A stretch of 64,000 bases of DNA from Saccharum officinarum (taxonomy: Eukaryota; Streptophyta; Magnoliopsida; Poales; Poaceae): NCBI GenBank assembly GCA_020631735.1, contig CM036191.1:42081335-42145334 (forward strand). The letters are read 5' to 3'. Shown here piece by piece: positions 49,961-60,835 of the stretch (the first letter of the stretch is position 1; the number at the start of each line of letters is the position of its first letter). The position numbers and the translations under genes were made by a program. The notes beneath the pieces are model-generated. The model saw only the letters and a program-made list of their open reading frames with translations, did no database searches and was not told the DNA's origin.

Positions 49961-51468
49961 GGAAAGTTTTTGGTTCTTGTACATACGTCTTTGGTTTTCT
50001 TTGTAGTTTAGCTTTCGATTTTGCCTTTGTATCATATTTGCATATCATATCATCATGTATCATATTGCATCTTGAGCTTCATCCTTGTAGTAGCTAGATT
50101 GATACTATGCTCTTGTTGGGGATGTTATATATATACATTATGTGCTTTGCTTAGGCTCACTTTGATCTCTTGATATGAGCTAAAAATGTCTCTTCCAATT
50201 GTGAACATGAATAACACTTGAAGAAACTTGAAACATGTTCACCACTACTTATGGCAACTAGCATATGTAGGTGTGTCGAGAACCCTTTTTTTCTTCATAT
50301 ATATGCTTAGTTGCTACGGCTCATACCTTGAGTTACATACTTGCTTGAAAAACTTGAATTTGTGCTAAAACTTAAAAAACAAGGTATGAAAAGATCGGGA
50401 CGGGTCTTTGTTGTCCCATGTCAGAGTATCGAGACAGCTCCCTATTGCACTTAAGGGTAAAATTGAGCTCTGTAATGGATACCGAGATCATTGTCTTAAG
50501 CTTCTGATTGCTTTTGGCATACTTGACATGGTCGATAAGTTAGGTTTTGATGGCATCGATAACCTCCCGCACACATTTGTTTGACAAACTTTGGTGATAA
50601 GCTGCATAACTCTGATAAAATCCAATAGCTATCTGAAAATTTGATCAAATCACAAGTTTGTCTCATGACATGATGTGTGAACTTTGTTTGGGGTAGTTCA
50701 CTTTGCATACATGTGTAGCACAAGGTTGATCTCATGTCTATATTTGCTATGTGCTCTTTTGGTGGTGAACCCTCTTTTAAATTGCTCAAACTTGATCAAA
50801 CTTGCTACAATGCCATATTCCGTCTCATTTGATCACTATGAGCATTTGCTAGCTCCTGTATTTGTTGATATGTATACATGACAGCATCAGCTAGAGCATC
50901 TTTTCAATCTACTTGCTATAATTTTGAAGCATCTGCATTTGTGCATTTCTGCATTCATAGCATGTTTTGAGGGAGAGTTGCAATCCTTGGGCTCTAGCTT
51001 GATAAGTGCATATGTCAACAAGGGAGAGAAGTTTCCACACTCACAATGTCATAATCACTCATGTTGTCAACAAGGGGGAGAAGTTTCCAATTCCACCCAA
51101 AGTTGAGAGATATGCACTCATTTGAGTGAGATTGCATTTGTTCAGGGGGAGTTGCATTTGAGCTGCTTTTGCTAGATGTGTTGAGCCTTTGCCTCTTCTG
51201 GAGGGTCTAGCAGTTTTTCGGCTTTTTGAGCTTTGCTAGTGGTGTTGAGCCCGTTGCCTCTTCTTGAGGACTAGCTGTGTTTTACTTGGTTGCATCGAGC
51301 CGTTGCCCATGTCTTTGGGGACCAAGTTTTGCTCATTTCAAATGACCTGGTTTTGGCTTTTCTTTGGCTTTTGGTCATTTGGTTGAGCTCTTTATTTTCT
51401 CTTCTTCTTTTTCTTTAGCTCAAGCTGTTCATGTATTGGTGTTGACAATGCACTCATCAAGGGGGAGA
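49961..51468 (+). mobile_element. Post-pol region of copia element
   Basis: Long non-coding stretch between pol and the 3' LTR, as in SIRE-type elements, with repeated GGGGGAG words (for example 51064-51078, 51146) and a final purine tract AAGGGGGAGATTG at 51459-51471 that fits a polypurine tract. Minor frames here are not convincing; an envelope-like protein is not recognised. Confidence 0.55.
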
Positions 51469-52210
51469 TTGCAAACACAAGGTTGACAAGTACACTTGTG
51501 TGTTCGTTTTGTGATGAGTGATTGTCAATGTGATCCATGAAGTAGGTTGAGTGGTGACTAACCATGCCATGGCAAAAGCTATGTGTGCGACATGTCTCTT
51601 GGCTTGAGTTGTGCAGGTGTGGAGATCAGAGGCGGTGGTCGACGGCGAGGTGAAGGTCAAGGAGGACGTGCCGTGCCGACGGACTAGGAGCGGTTAAGGA
51701 TGCACGTGAGGCTTGGACCGAGGGACCTAGAGGCCGGGTGACCAGCCGTGGTGGCTAACATCTGGGACATCGACAAGCGCAAGTGTACATAGGTGATGAA
51801 GACAGCGTCGATCAAGTCAAGATGGAGGACGATGGCGTCAAGCTTGGTGGAGGTCAGACACGCGTCAACATCGGGGTTTGGTGGTTTCGTCCTCAAAACC
51901 ATCGGTGCGGGTTTGGTGGTTTGGGCCTCAAAATCATCAGTGGCGGGTTTACGAGTTTGGGCCTCAAAACCCGGGTGGAGGTTTCGAGGAGGAACGGACG
52001 GCACGTGGCGGCATTAGGGAGTTCACGTCGAGGCGAAGCTACCGGTAAGGAGGCGCGGTAGCCGTCGGATGAAGATGACACCGGGTTAGACCATAACGCC
52101 CTTGGGCTAAGTGGTTTGACTCATTTGTATCCAGGGGCTAAACTAGGATTGTGTAATAGCCCTATTAAATAGGATTCTCAGAAGAAAGTCATACAAGGAT
52201 TCTTGCTCCA
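51469..52210 (+). mobile_element. 3' LTR of copia element (right border uncertain)
   Basis: Starts directly after the polypurine tract at TGCAAACACAAGG. It includes three degenerate tandem units of about 35-36 bases at 51874-51990 (GGGTTTGGTGGTTT..CCTCAAAA) and a TATTAAATAGG box near 52162. I could not fix the right end because the 5' LTR is missing from the window. Confidence 0.5.
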
Positions 52211-53181
52211 GATTGCCAAAGACTATGGTGTATCCATATATAAATAAGAATTGGCTATTCAGGACATATACTCCAGAATCGGCTGGTCAAAGAAGGAGAA
52301 TCGGCTATAAAGGAATTTTTGGACATATTATATTAAAAGCCGATGTATTCATAAAGGGAAAGTAAAATAAGAAGATTTACTCTGAGAGGATTTACCTGCA
52401 TATACAATAGTTGTTGAATGCCGACCACTAAGCTCATCGGCAGCAAAGGCTACTACGTGTGCGTCAGCAGTGGAGGTAACTGCAGGAGTATTATGCAAGC
52501 ACATCGGCAATACCTGCACATGGTCCAGTACTAGAATCACATGATCAGCTCATCGTCACGACTTGTGTGCCGCCGGCACCGCTACCACTGTCGTCATCTT
52601 GTTGGATGGGATCGCTCTCAACCACATCGGCAGGCGGCTGCTGATACAGACGAGCTCGGGCGACATGGTCGTCACGACCTTGATCTTCCTAGCTGATTCG
52701 AAAAATTCAGCAGTTGACAAATCGGGGGGAGAAGACTAAAAGTGGATTAAGCAAAAAGCCGGTGAGGCCAGTCTATCGGCTCCTATGTTAATATGGTTTC
52801 GTCTTTTCCTGAGGAATATAAAGCTCAATTTGACGATGAAAGTGAAAGGTGATAGGCTCAGAAAGCTTGTTCTAAATGGAGGGCGACATATATAGTAGTA
52901 TGTTTCGATAAGAGAAGGAATCACAATGAGAGGTTGCATCAAAGACACGAAAGAAGTTGGCAACCATCGGCTGAAAATTATATCAACCGGACTCCGAGAA
53001 TTAAATGGCGCTTGGGATTTATATTATGATGGCCCAGAACGAAGGACAGCTTTTATTGTGAGGGGCCAGTAATGGAAGGAAGGACAAAATGGCTGGCTGT
53101 ACCAGATCCCGATGCCCTTGCTCCCGACGCCCGAGCGCAGATCCTATCGCCTTCCTCCTGTCGCGACTCGCGCGCTGCTAC
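52211..53181. other. Unassigned repeat-like region
   Basis: Contains scattered ATCGGCT / AGCCGAT words reminiscent of grass LTR sequence, but no coding domain or border. Ends with the hAT target duplication GCTGCTAC at 53174-53181. Confidence 0.3.
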
Positions 53182-53653
53182 TGGAGCGGATCGGGTTCGG
53201 ATCGGATACATGCCGGTTCGAGTTTGGGAATAGTTTCTCATCCACGGTTTTCAGTTTCGGTTTCGGGTTTGGTATCGGGTTCGGTTTCGAGTTTGGTTTT
53301 TCATCCGTGGATATCCAATGGATATCCGAAATAAATCATTTGGAATAAAAACTCATGTTTTATAATATGCTAATAATAACTTGTTTACTTAGATTATTAA
53401 ATCTATTCAAAATTGACTCATGAAAATATTTATTATTTATTGCTTGTTATTTATACATGTGAATATGTGTATATTTATCCACGGGTTTCGGGTATCCATT
53501 CGGGTTTCGGGTATCCGTTCGGGTTTCGGGTATCCGTGGGTTTGGTTTTGATGATGGATTTCCACCCGAATCGGTTTTCGGTTCGGGTTCAGGTTTTGGT
53601 TTTGGGTGCACGGAGACTCCACCCGATCCGAACCCGACCCGTTGCCATCCTTA
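53182..53653. mobile_element. hAT-type non-autonomous element
   Basis: Bounded by the perfect 8-base duplication GCTGCTAC (53174-53181 and 53654-53661). The right end reads CCGACCCGTTGCCATCCTTA, a common hAT terminus; the left end TGGAGCGGATCGGGTTCGG is a shortened version of its complement. The interior is full of CGGGTTTCGGGTATCCG repeats. Length 472 bases, no coding capacity. Confidence 0.75.
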
Positions 53654-53748
53654 GCTGCTACTCTGCCTCCTGACGGTCGTGCCTGCCGCCGGAGTTCCTG
53701 CCGAGAAAAACAAACAGACGCGGACATTAAAGGTAGAGCTGAGATTAA

Positions 53749-53990
53749 TGGGCTATTTAGTTGACAAATTTTTTGGCGAAACGTTACTGTAGCAGTTTCG
53801 TTGTTATTTGGTAAATATTGTCCAATCATGGTCTAATTAGGCTTAAAAGATTTGTCTCGTCCATTTCGTCAAAACTGTGTAATTAGTTTTATTTTTTATC
53901 TATATTTAATGCTTCATGCATGTGTTCAAAGATTCGATGTGACGGGGAATCTGAAAATTTTGGCAAAATTTTTGGCATCTAAACGGTGTG
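53749..53990. mobile_element. Tourist-like MITE, diverged
   Basis: Left end TGGGCTATTTAGTTGAC, right end GGCATCTAAACGGTGTG, flanked by TAA (53746-53748 and 53991-53993). The interior holds the phrase GATTCGATGTGACGGGG shared with the MITE at 25615-25878. The terminal repeats match only in part. Confidence 0.55.
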
Positions 53991-53993
53991 TAA

Positions 53994-54546
53994 AGGAAAA
54001 TCTGCACGTCTCAACGCTTCCTTGGTCACTGTGCATGAGATAGTGGACGGAGGGAGTAAATTAAAGTATGCATGCCTGGTGAATCTCGATGCAAGTCAGT
54101 CTTCCTCAACAAAACCAACTTCACTGTTACCTAATCCAAGTGCGCATATGCAAGCACGATTGTTTCTGACCCGGCATCATTTGGTGGCCTCATGGGTCAG
54201 ATCCCCCGACAAAGCACCAGAAAAAGCTAGCACATCTTACGGAAAAAAGGTCTTTGTATTTTTTTTTGCGACGAAAAGAAAAGGTCTTTGTGTAATATAG
54301 GACCACGAGTCCACTATGAGATGTCTAGATCTGAGTTAGGAGTAGGCTTTACAGCAAACTTCTTTTTTTTAGTGGATTTACAGCAAACTTCTACTGTCGT
54401 ATACTTTGGGGGAGTCGTTCAGGCGAATGTTCTAGTTGGCACACCCGTAAGCTGATGTCACAGTTTTTGTGCGGCCCGTTACGGCCCATTCAAGTTTGAG
54501 GGATCGGGACTGGGAAAGGCCATGGGCCATGGGTAGGCTACATAGT
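53994..54546. other. Non-coding, MITE debris
   Basis: GGACGGAGGGAGTA at 54046 looks like one Stowaway terminus without its partner. No gene. Ends at the MULE target duplication. Confidence 0.3.
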
Positions 54547-54555
54547 TTTATTCAT

Positions 54556-54890
54556 TGATTAAATCCACTTTTGGCCCTTCAACTATCATCTTGGTCTAAT
54601 TTGAACCCTCAACTCCGAAACTGTCTGGTGCAGACATAACATCTTACGAAACTGTGCAATTAAAGCGCCTAGGCACGTTTGAGGCTGTTTGTGCTGACGT
54701 GCGCTCGGTTTTGGCCGTCCACGGTGGCATTGACCGCCACGTTAGACGCCTAGGTGGTGAAAAAAGGAGAGGCCGGTCCGCTCTGCTCCGTCTCTCCCTC
54801 TCATTTCTCTCACCCAAACCCTAGATGCAGTTGCCTCCTCCTCCGCCGTCGTCACCTCCACCGCCGCCGCCGCCGCCACCCCAACCTGTC
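54556..54890 (+). repeat. MULE left terminal inverted repeat
   Basis: Begins TGATTAAATCCACTTTTGG and ends in a CCTCC/CCGCCG-rich tract near 54890, which extends into the leader of the GRF gene. MULE TIRs normally hold the promoters of the internal genes; AAACCCTAGATGCAG near 54818 is likely leader sequence. Confidence 0.85.
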
Positions 54891-54952
54891 CTCCTCCGCG
54901 TTCACAGTTGCCCTCACCTAGTAGTCCTCCGGCGGCTCCATCGCGTGCGAAA

Positions 54953-55618
54953 ATGGCGAGCTCAAGCAGATCTAGACGAAGTCAGGTCAGCGAAGACTAT
55001 TGGCGTCGCCATGGCGATGCGACCTCACCCATCCCCTATCGTGAAGCACCACTAGAGTATACCCCGACAGTTATGTGCAAGTGCGGTGCAAAAGCTGCTT
55101 AGTTCATCTCTTGGAATAACCTGAACCTAGGTTTGCGCTATCTGAAGTGTGCACGGGCTCGTGTAAGTTGTCCTCTTCTTGATTCGTAGTTTGTGTGCAT
55201 GAATGGTTCACTGTATCTCTGATTTGTTGGTGAATGGTTTGATCCGTAGGATGGTGGCTGTGATTTCTATAGATTTGTCGATCCGCCGACCAGTGTGTTC
55301 TTGAAGCAACTGCTGCTTGATTTGAGGGATGCAGTGAAGTACTGGAAGAGCCAAACTGGGAAAGCTGAACGTCGTTTGGATGTTGCTACAAGGGAGAACC
55401 AGAGACTGCAGGCTGAGCTGGAAGCTATTGTCAAGTTCAATGATGACAGGTGCACCATGTTTGTTGAAGCCAGGAAGAGGTGGCCAATTTGCAAGCTAAT
55501 TTGCAGAATGCAGATCGTTCTAGGGTTCAGTTAGAGGTGAGGATTAGGACATTGGAGAAGGAGAGGAAGTTCTTGTTTGGTGCTCTGTTTGTGTGCGTTG
55601 GATTAGTGGCTGCTTGCT
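54953..55618 (+). pseudogene. GRF-type zinc-finger protein gene of MULE (disrupted)
   Basis: ATG at 54953 starts MASSSRSRRSQVSEDYW. The GRF zinc-finger begins with VMCKCGAKAA, then a TAG interrupts it where family members have Arg, followed by FISWNNLNLGLRYLKC. Exon 1 ends at a GTAAGT donor (about 55162); exon 2 starts after TCCGTAG at 55250 with DGGCDFYRFVDPP, which completes the CCHC ligands. A leucine-rich coiled-coil region follows (LLLDLRDAVKYWKS..LDVATRENQRLQAEL), then a frameshift near 55475, and the tail KERKFLFGALFVCVG that looks like a membrane anchor, ending at 55618. GRF fingers bind single-stranded DNA or RNA in other proteins; the role in MULEs is not established. One stop and one frameshift make it a pseudogene. 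Confidence 0.75.
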
Positions 55619-56440
55619 AGATGCCATGGAGTATGTAAACCAATGTGGTTTAGTTGTCAGGATTGGTAATGCAAGAACAATATTAGCCAATGTGTTGTAG
55701 TATCAGTTGTACTCAGTAGAATCTATGGTTGTAGTAGTATGGGTTGGTGAACTGGCTAAATGCAGAGCATAATGCTCAGGACCATGTATGATTATGACGC
55801 AGAGCATAATGCTCAGGATCTATCTTTTCTTAGTGATGTATGTTTCTGTTGCCTGAATCCTTTTTGTATGTGCAAAGCTTTGTCAACTTGGAATGCAATA
55901 GTTGATGATTAACACATCATACACACAAACACAAGTGATAACAACCACAATTGATAACAGATGCCATTGAGTTCAACACACACAGGAAGTTCACAGAGTT
56001 CAACACATATATGAAGTTCATAGAGTTCATCACACACATGAGTTTAACACCAGTTCAAGTGGCACATACACACAAATAGTTTAGTACATCCCATCTAATT
56101 CAACACATCAAATTCAGACTCAAGAGCTTGGGCCTCGTAGCATCAATGTAGAAGTAGTGGCTCCATTGTCATTGCTTGCACTTGCTCCTTCCCTTGAACG
56201 CTTTTTGTTTTGTGCTCCTGCAGCCGAGACAACAACCTTCGAGCTTTGTGGTCCAGAAATGTGGACAGTTGCTTTAGAATGTTTTCCAGACATCCCTGGT
56301 GCAGTGGCTTCAAGGGTGACCTTAGCTTGAGCCCATCCTTCAGTGTTGTCTTCACTCTAGCAGATGAGTACATAGCTTTTTTCCCATCCTGAAAGATAGA
56401 GGAAGTAGACAAATATTTATGGTGAAAACATAATTTCTAG
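55619..56440. other. Convergent intergenic space of MULE
   Basis: AT-rich 3' regions of the two convergent genes. The phrase GACTATG..CAGAGCATAATGCTCAGGA occurs twice near 55763 and 55800, and ACACATCA(C)ACAC words are frequent. Frame 56143-56412 (minus) is unrecognised. Confidence 0.35.
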
Positions 56441-59260
56441 TGAAGGTTCACATGGAGCAGTGTGTACTGGTACTTACATTGCAACCAACAGATAACTGAG
56501 AGCAGTGTCTTTTGGTACTTCCAGTACTGGATGAAGGGCATGATTTCCTCTTTGACTGTGTAGCACCACCACTTGCTCTATGTGAATGAGAAGCAGCAGC
56601 ACTTGGTGGCTGTGATGCACCACCACTACCTTTGGATGGCTGGGAAGCACCACCACTTGCTCTAGTGGGCTGAGAAGCACCTCCACTTTGGTCTCCATAA
56701 CATGTCCTCCTACTGCAAGTAGTCCTGTTGTGCCAGTTCCTTTACAAACCTTGCACCTTATAACAGTCCTTTTTTTTTGGATAACCTACCCTGAGTTGGC
56801 TTCTTTTTCTCTCCATCCTGCCTTTTCCTCTCTTTCTTTGGTCTTCTAGGCAACCTTACATACTTAGGTGGCAATGGCTTCTCTCTGTCAGATACTGGCC
56901 AGAAAGCCCTTCCTTCCACAGGTTGCAGGCAATGTGCATATGTCTTGTTGTACTCCTCGACAAAATAGCACCTAACTACAAAATCTTGTAAACACCTTCC
57001 TACATAGTAGATGCAAGAAATAGCACGAGGGAGGGCAAACCTGACAACTGCTAGAACCTATGGTCCTAGTATGTGACTTCATAGCAATTGTTGCCATTGC
57101 TAATGGCATGGCAGAAACCAATAGTTGTGATGTATGTCATCAGCTTCTTGTAAGTGTTTGGACAAAATGGACTTGTCCACCTTTCTGCCTTGGTCCTATT
57201 TTCATGGATTCTGACCATCACTTGGCGCCTTATGCCTTCTAGCATACTTATGATTGGAAGAAACCTTGCTTTCAGAATTCAATGATTAAAGCACTCACAC
57301 ATGTTATTATCCACAGAATCACAAAATGAACCAATTTTGAATCAGGCTCTACTCCAATGCTCAGGATCAGTTCTCATATTGCATTAGCCCCCTGCGGTGT
57401 CTCTGTCCTCAGCTTGTTCAAGTTGTAGTTGAATAGATTCATTGAAGAGGACTTTGCATACCTCCAAAACATTTTATAATACATCTTGTTGGTGAACTTT
57501 TTCCTCTAGTTAGCATAGATATGCCTAGCACACATCCTATGCTCCACCTTTGGTGCCCACTTGTTGAAGCATTGATAAGAGCCTTTTGCTGATCAGATAT
57601 GAACACTCAGCCATCACCATCCCCAAACTTTAGATCATTGCTTAGCAAAGCCAAGAAAAAGTGCCATAACTAATTGGTCTCTCTTTCTACAACTGCCCAA
57701 GCTATTGGGTACAATTGGTTGTTGGCATCTCTACCTAGTGCACAAAGCAGTTCTCCATTGGTCAATCTCTCAAAGAAACAACCATCCAATCCAATAACCT
57801 TCCAGCATCCAGCAAGGAAACACTTCTTACAAGCATCAAAGCACACATAAAACCTCACGAAGGTTGGCTGTGGCTCTTCAGTGTCTAGCTTGACTACAAC
57901 AGTACTCCTAGGATTGCTTCTGAGCAATTCCAGCTGGTAGTCAAAGACCATAGCATACTCCCCCTTGGTTGCATCATACATCCTCTGTATCACAATTGAC
58001 TTGGCCCTCTTAATCTTTGAAATACTAATATCTGCAAATATTTCTTCCTGAATTATTTCTCTCATACTCTAAATAGACCACTGTGGGTTAGTCTCAATGA
58101 ACTTCTCATAATTGTCTGATATTCTCCTTGATGTCACTAGAGAGTTGTCCCTCCTTGCTGGGCATGTGTGCACATCTTTGCATGTGGCTATTTGCCAACT
58201 CTATGCCCTTGATGTCTTTGTAGATGCAAAACCCATGGACAATTTGGCCATGAACAAACTGCTCTGCACTTAATAGCCTCATTCTTCACAAACTTAATCA
58301 CCTTTCTTTCTGCAAGCTCATACTTATTGACAACCTCCCTGAATGTTGATTTGTCAGAAAATGCCATGCCAAGACTGAAACTTGGTACTACAGCATTGTC
58401 ATCAAACTTGGGGACCTTCCTAAACAACTCTCCCTCAGACGTTTCATCATATGAACCATCATCTTCATCGGTGTCCACATCAATGCAATCACAGTCATCA
58501 TTGAGATTAGTAGCAAATGGATTGGATGCCATCAAGTTCTCCACATTGACTTTATGCCCTTCTTCATCAACCACCACCATGCTTCTGGCTTTCAATTTGT
58601 TCTTTAAATCCTTCAAATCAGCTCTAATTCGAACTGCCTCTTCATCCTCTTCACTACTCTCATCATCACCAGGCAAATAATCCTTGTCACTTAGATCATC
58701 TGTATGTGAACTCTGGTCAGCCTGCATAGGAGTTGACTGCTGAACTGACACTTCTTCTTGCATAACCGACTTCTTTGCCTTAACAACCTTATTTTCGCCC
58801 TCCTTGTCTCTAATCTAATTCAAATACTTAGTAGCTCCTACTAAGTCCTTCACTTGTTCTGGAGATGACATAATCTGAAGGATCATAATCTGAGCATCTT
58901 TCTCCAATTCACTACACTGATCATCAGCATTCAACACAATAAGCTCAACAAATATATCTGCAGCGCCTGCATCAGTAACAGATGTACACATCTCAAACTA
59001 GCCTGGTCATCTACCAAAGCTCTGAGCCTGTTGCGTAAATCCTTGTCAGGGAACAACCAATGTAAAATAACAGGATCTGTTGCATTGTAGTGGTCTTTAA
59101 GATGTCCCATTACTTCAGGCAAAGAGATTTTGTCACGGTTGATGAATGACACCTCCTCATTCCACCAAGATAATGAAGCTTATTCTCATCATTCAAAAAG
59201 TCACCACCAAAGTGAAATCGAACAGCAAGATATTCCAAAGGGTCTATTCCTACAACATAA
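56441..59260 (-). pseudogene. mudrA-like MULE transposase (disrupted)
   Basis: Minus-strand pieces in order: exon start after a TTGTAG acceptor near 59258 (IDPLEYLAVRFHFGGDF); 59152-58931 (SLPEVMGHLKDHYN, LHWLFPDKDLRNRL); 58763-58188, an acidic stretch followed by the MuDR DNA-binding domain (FSLGMAFSDKSTFREVV..KFVKNEAIKCRAVC..CPW); 58065-57670 with CWKVIGLDGCFFE, where the Asp of GLDGC is a catalytic DDE residue, and AWAVVERETN; later pieces near 57600-57250 (FISDQQK, HRMCARHIYAN); and a C-terminal PPKYVRLPRRPKKERKR basic motif near 56860, then a CKVCKGTGTTGL-like knuckle. At least three frameshifts and several stops (after GHRVGK, NPQWSI and ERETN) kill it. It would cut and join DNA at the TIRs. 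Confidence 0.85.
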
Positions 59261-59499
59261 AAAAGACACTCAGGGCTACGGCTACGGATGAACTAATCTA
59301 ACAAAGGTTCGGATGAACTAATCAAACAAAGGTTTGGCACAACACATGAACTAATCTAACAAAGCTTTGGATGCCAAATTCCATCCATATTAGGCACACA
59401 AAGGGAGAAGGATTCAATCGTACCTCTTCTTCTTTGTCCTCTCTATTTCAATCCTTCAAGCCATGCGACTGCGGGGGCAACTGCAGACGCGGAGAAAGA

Positions 59500-59832
59500 G
59501 GACATGATAGGGTGGTGGTGGCGGTGGTGGAGGTGACGGCGGTGGGGGAGGAAGCGGCTGCAACTAGGGTTTGTGTGAGAGGAACAAGAGGGAGAGACAG
59601 AACAGAGCGGGCTGACCTCTCCTTTTTTCACCACCCAGGCGTCCAACGTGGCAGTCAATGCCAGCGTGGATGGTCAAAATCGGGCGCATATCAGCGCAAA
59701 CAGCCTCAAACGCGCCCAGGCACTTTAATTGCACGGTTTCGTAAGATGGTGTGTCTGCACCAGACAATTTCGGAGTTGGGGGTTCAAATTAGACCAAGAT
59801 GATAGTTGAGGGGCCAAAAGTGTACTTAATCC
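59500..59832 (-). repeat. MULE right terminal inverted repeat
   Basis: Reverse complement of the left TIR with scattered differences; ends CAAAAGTGTACTTAATCC. It contains the likely promoter and first exon of the mudrA-like gene. Confidence 0.85.
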
Positions 59833-59841
59833 TTTATTTAT

Positions 59842-60835
59842 CTATATATTGATTTCTAGCCTTTGTATAATTGTATCTGTTCGATTTCCCATCCCTTCTT
59901 AGTTAAAAGAATCCGTCGCCCATGCAGCGAAGCGCGCGCTATTGAGCTAGTATATCTTACACCTGAATGGATGGACATGTTCCTGCAACCAGACCTGCTG
60001 GGATCGGAGGCGGACCAACGAGGTGCATCCATCCATGTACGAAGAACTCTATTGGATCTGATCTCAAGAATAAACTGTGTATATTTAAGTGGAGAAATTA
60101 TTAGTACCCAATAGGCATAGACATGTAGTTTACATGGAGCAAATGATTCTGAGTTTCTGACTTTGTTTCACAAGGATTGTAAATTCCAGATTGTTGGGAA
60201 TTAACACAGCATTATTACTTCCATGTAGATGCCCTCTGCTGTCTGCTCATCAAAGCAGAGCTTCAGAGAACAGAGGTTGCTTCAGAAAATTGGGCCTTGG
60301 GCCCTCGATTACAAGGAAGATGAGCTTGTCTGTACAATGGGGCTTGGGCCTATTGTTATCACCCCAATCTCCTTACTTGGGCCGATCCGAGATCTACTGT
60401 CCCTTGCACTCGTCCCGGCGGGCGGCGGCCGTCAGCGATGCATGCTGGGCGATGCAGGGCGCCGCCGATGACGACCACGAAGAGTTGAGGAGACACCACG
60501 TCCCTTTCATTCCTGCGATATGCTACTTATAGCTTGATTAGCGTCTCGTTTGTTTCTCCTGCAGTAGGAGTGAATTAAACTTCTATTGTATATATTTATT
60601 GAATAATACTTGCAAACCATATATAATGCTGTTTGCTGTTACAGTCTTACTTCATCGGAAGAATAACTACAGATTAATGACAAGTACATCTTGCACACTA
60701 TATGGCACGAACTGAGCAGTCAGACACACTATTCTGCGCACAACGTAGTTGCATACATTGTTTTTTCGAGGAATCAACAGGGTGCTAAGAACTTCAATAA
60801 CCGACGGGGGGTATATCGACTTATTCATTCACGAT
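59842..60835. other. 3' flank of MYB gene, no gene recognised
   Basis: Mixed sequence. Frames at 60191-60532 and 60229-60471 are open but unrecognised. The part next to 60836 should be the 3' UTR of the MYB gene on the minus strand. Confidence 0.35.

Larger units (their letters stand above)
54556..59832. mobile_element. Mutator-like element (MULE) with long TIRs and two genes
   Basis: Terminal inverted repeats of about 300-340 bases: 54556 to about 54890 and about 59500 to 59832. Shared phrases include CACTTTTGGCCC(T/C)TCAAC, TATCATCTTGGTC and GAAACCGTGCAATTAAAG-like sequence. A 9-base target duplication with one mismatch flanks it: TTTATTCAT (54547-54555) and TTTATTTAT (59833-59841). Inside, a GRF zinc-finger gene runs rightward from the left TIR and a mudrA-like transposase gene runs leftward from the right TIR, so the two are convergent. 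Both are broken. Length 5277 bases. Confidence 0.92.

Noticed and set aside
59371..59802. 143-residue plus-strand ORF in the MULE right TIR
   Set aside because: Lies in terminal inverted repeat with GGTGG-rich low-complexity sequence and is antisense to the mudrA leader.
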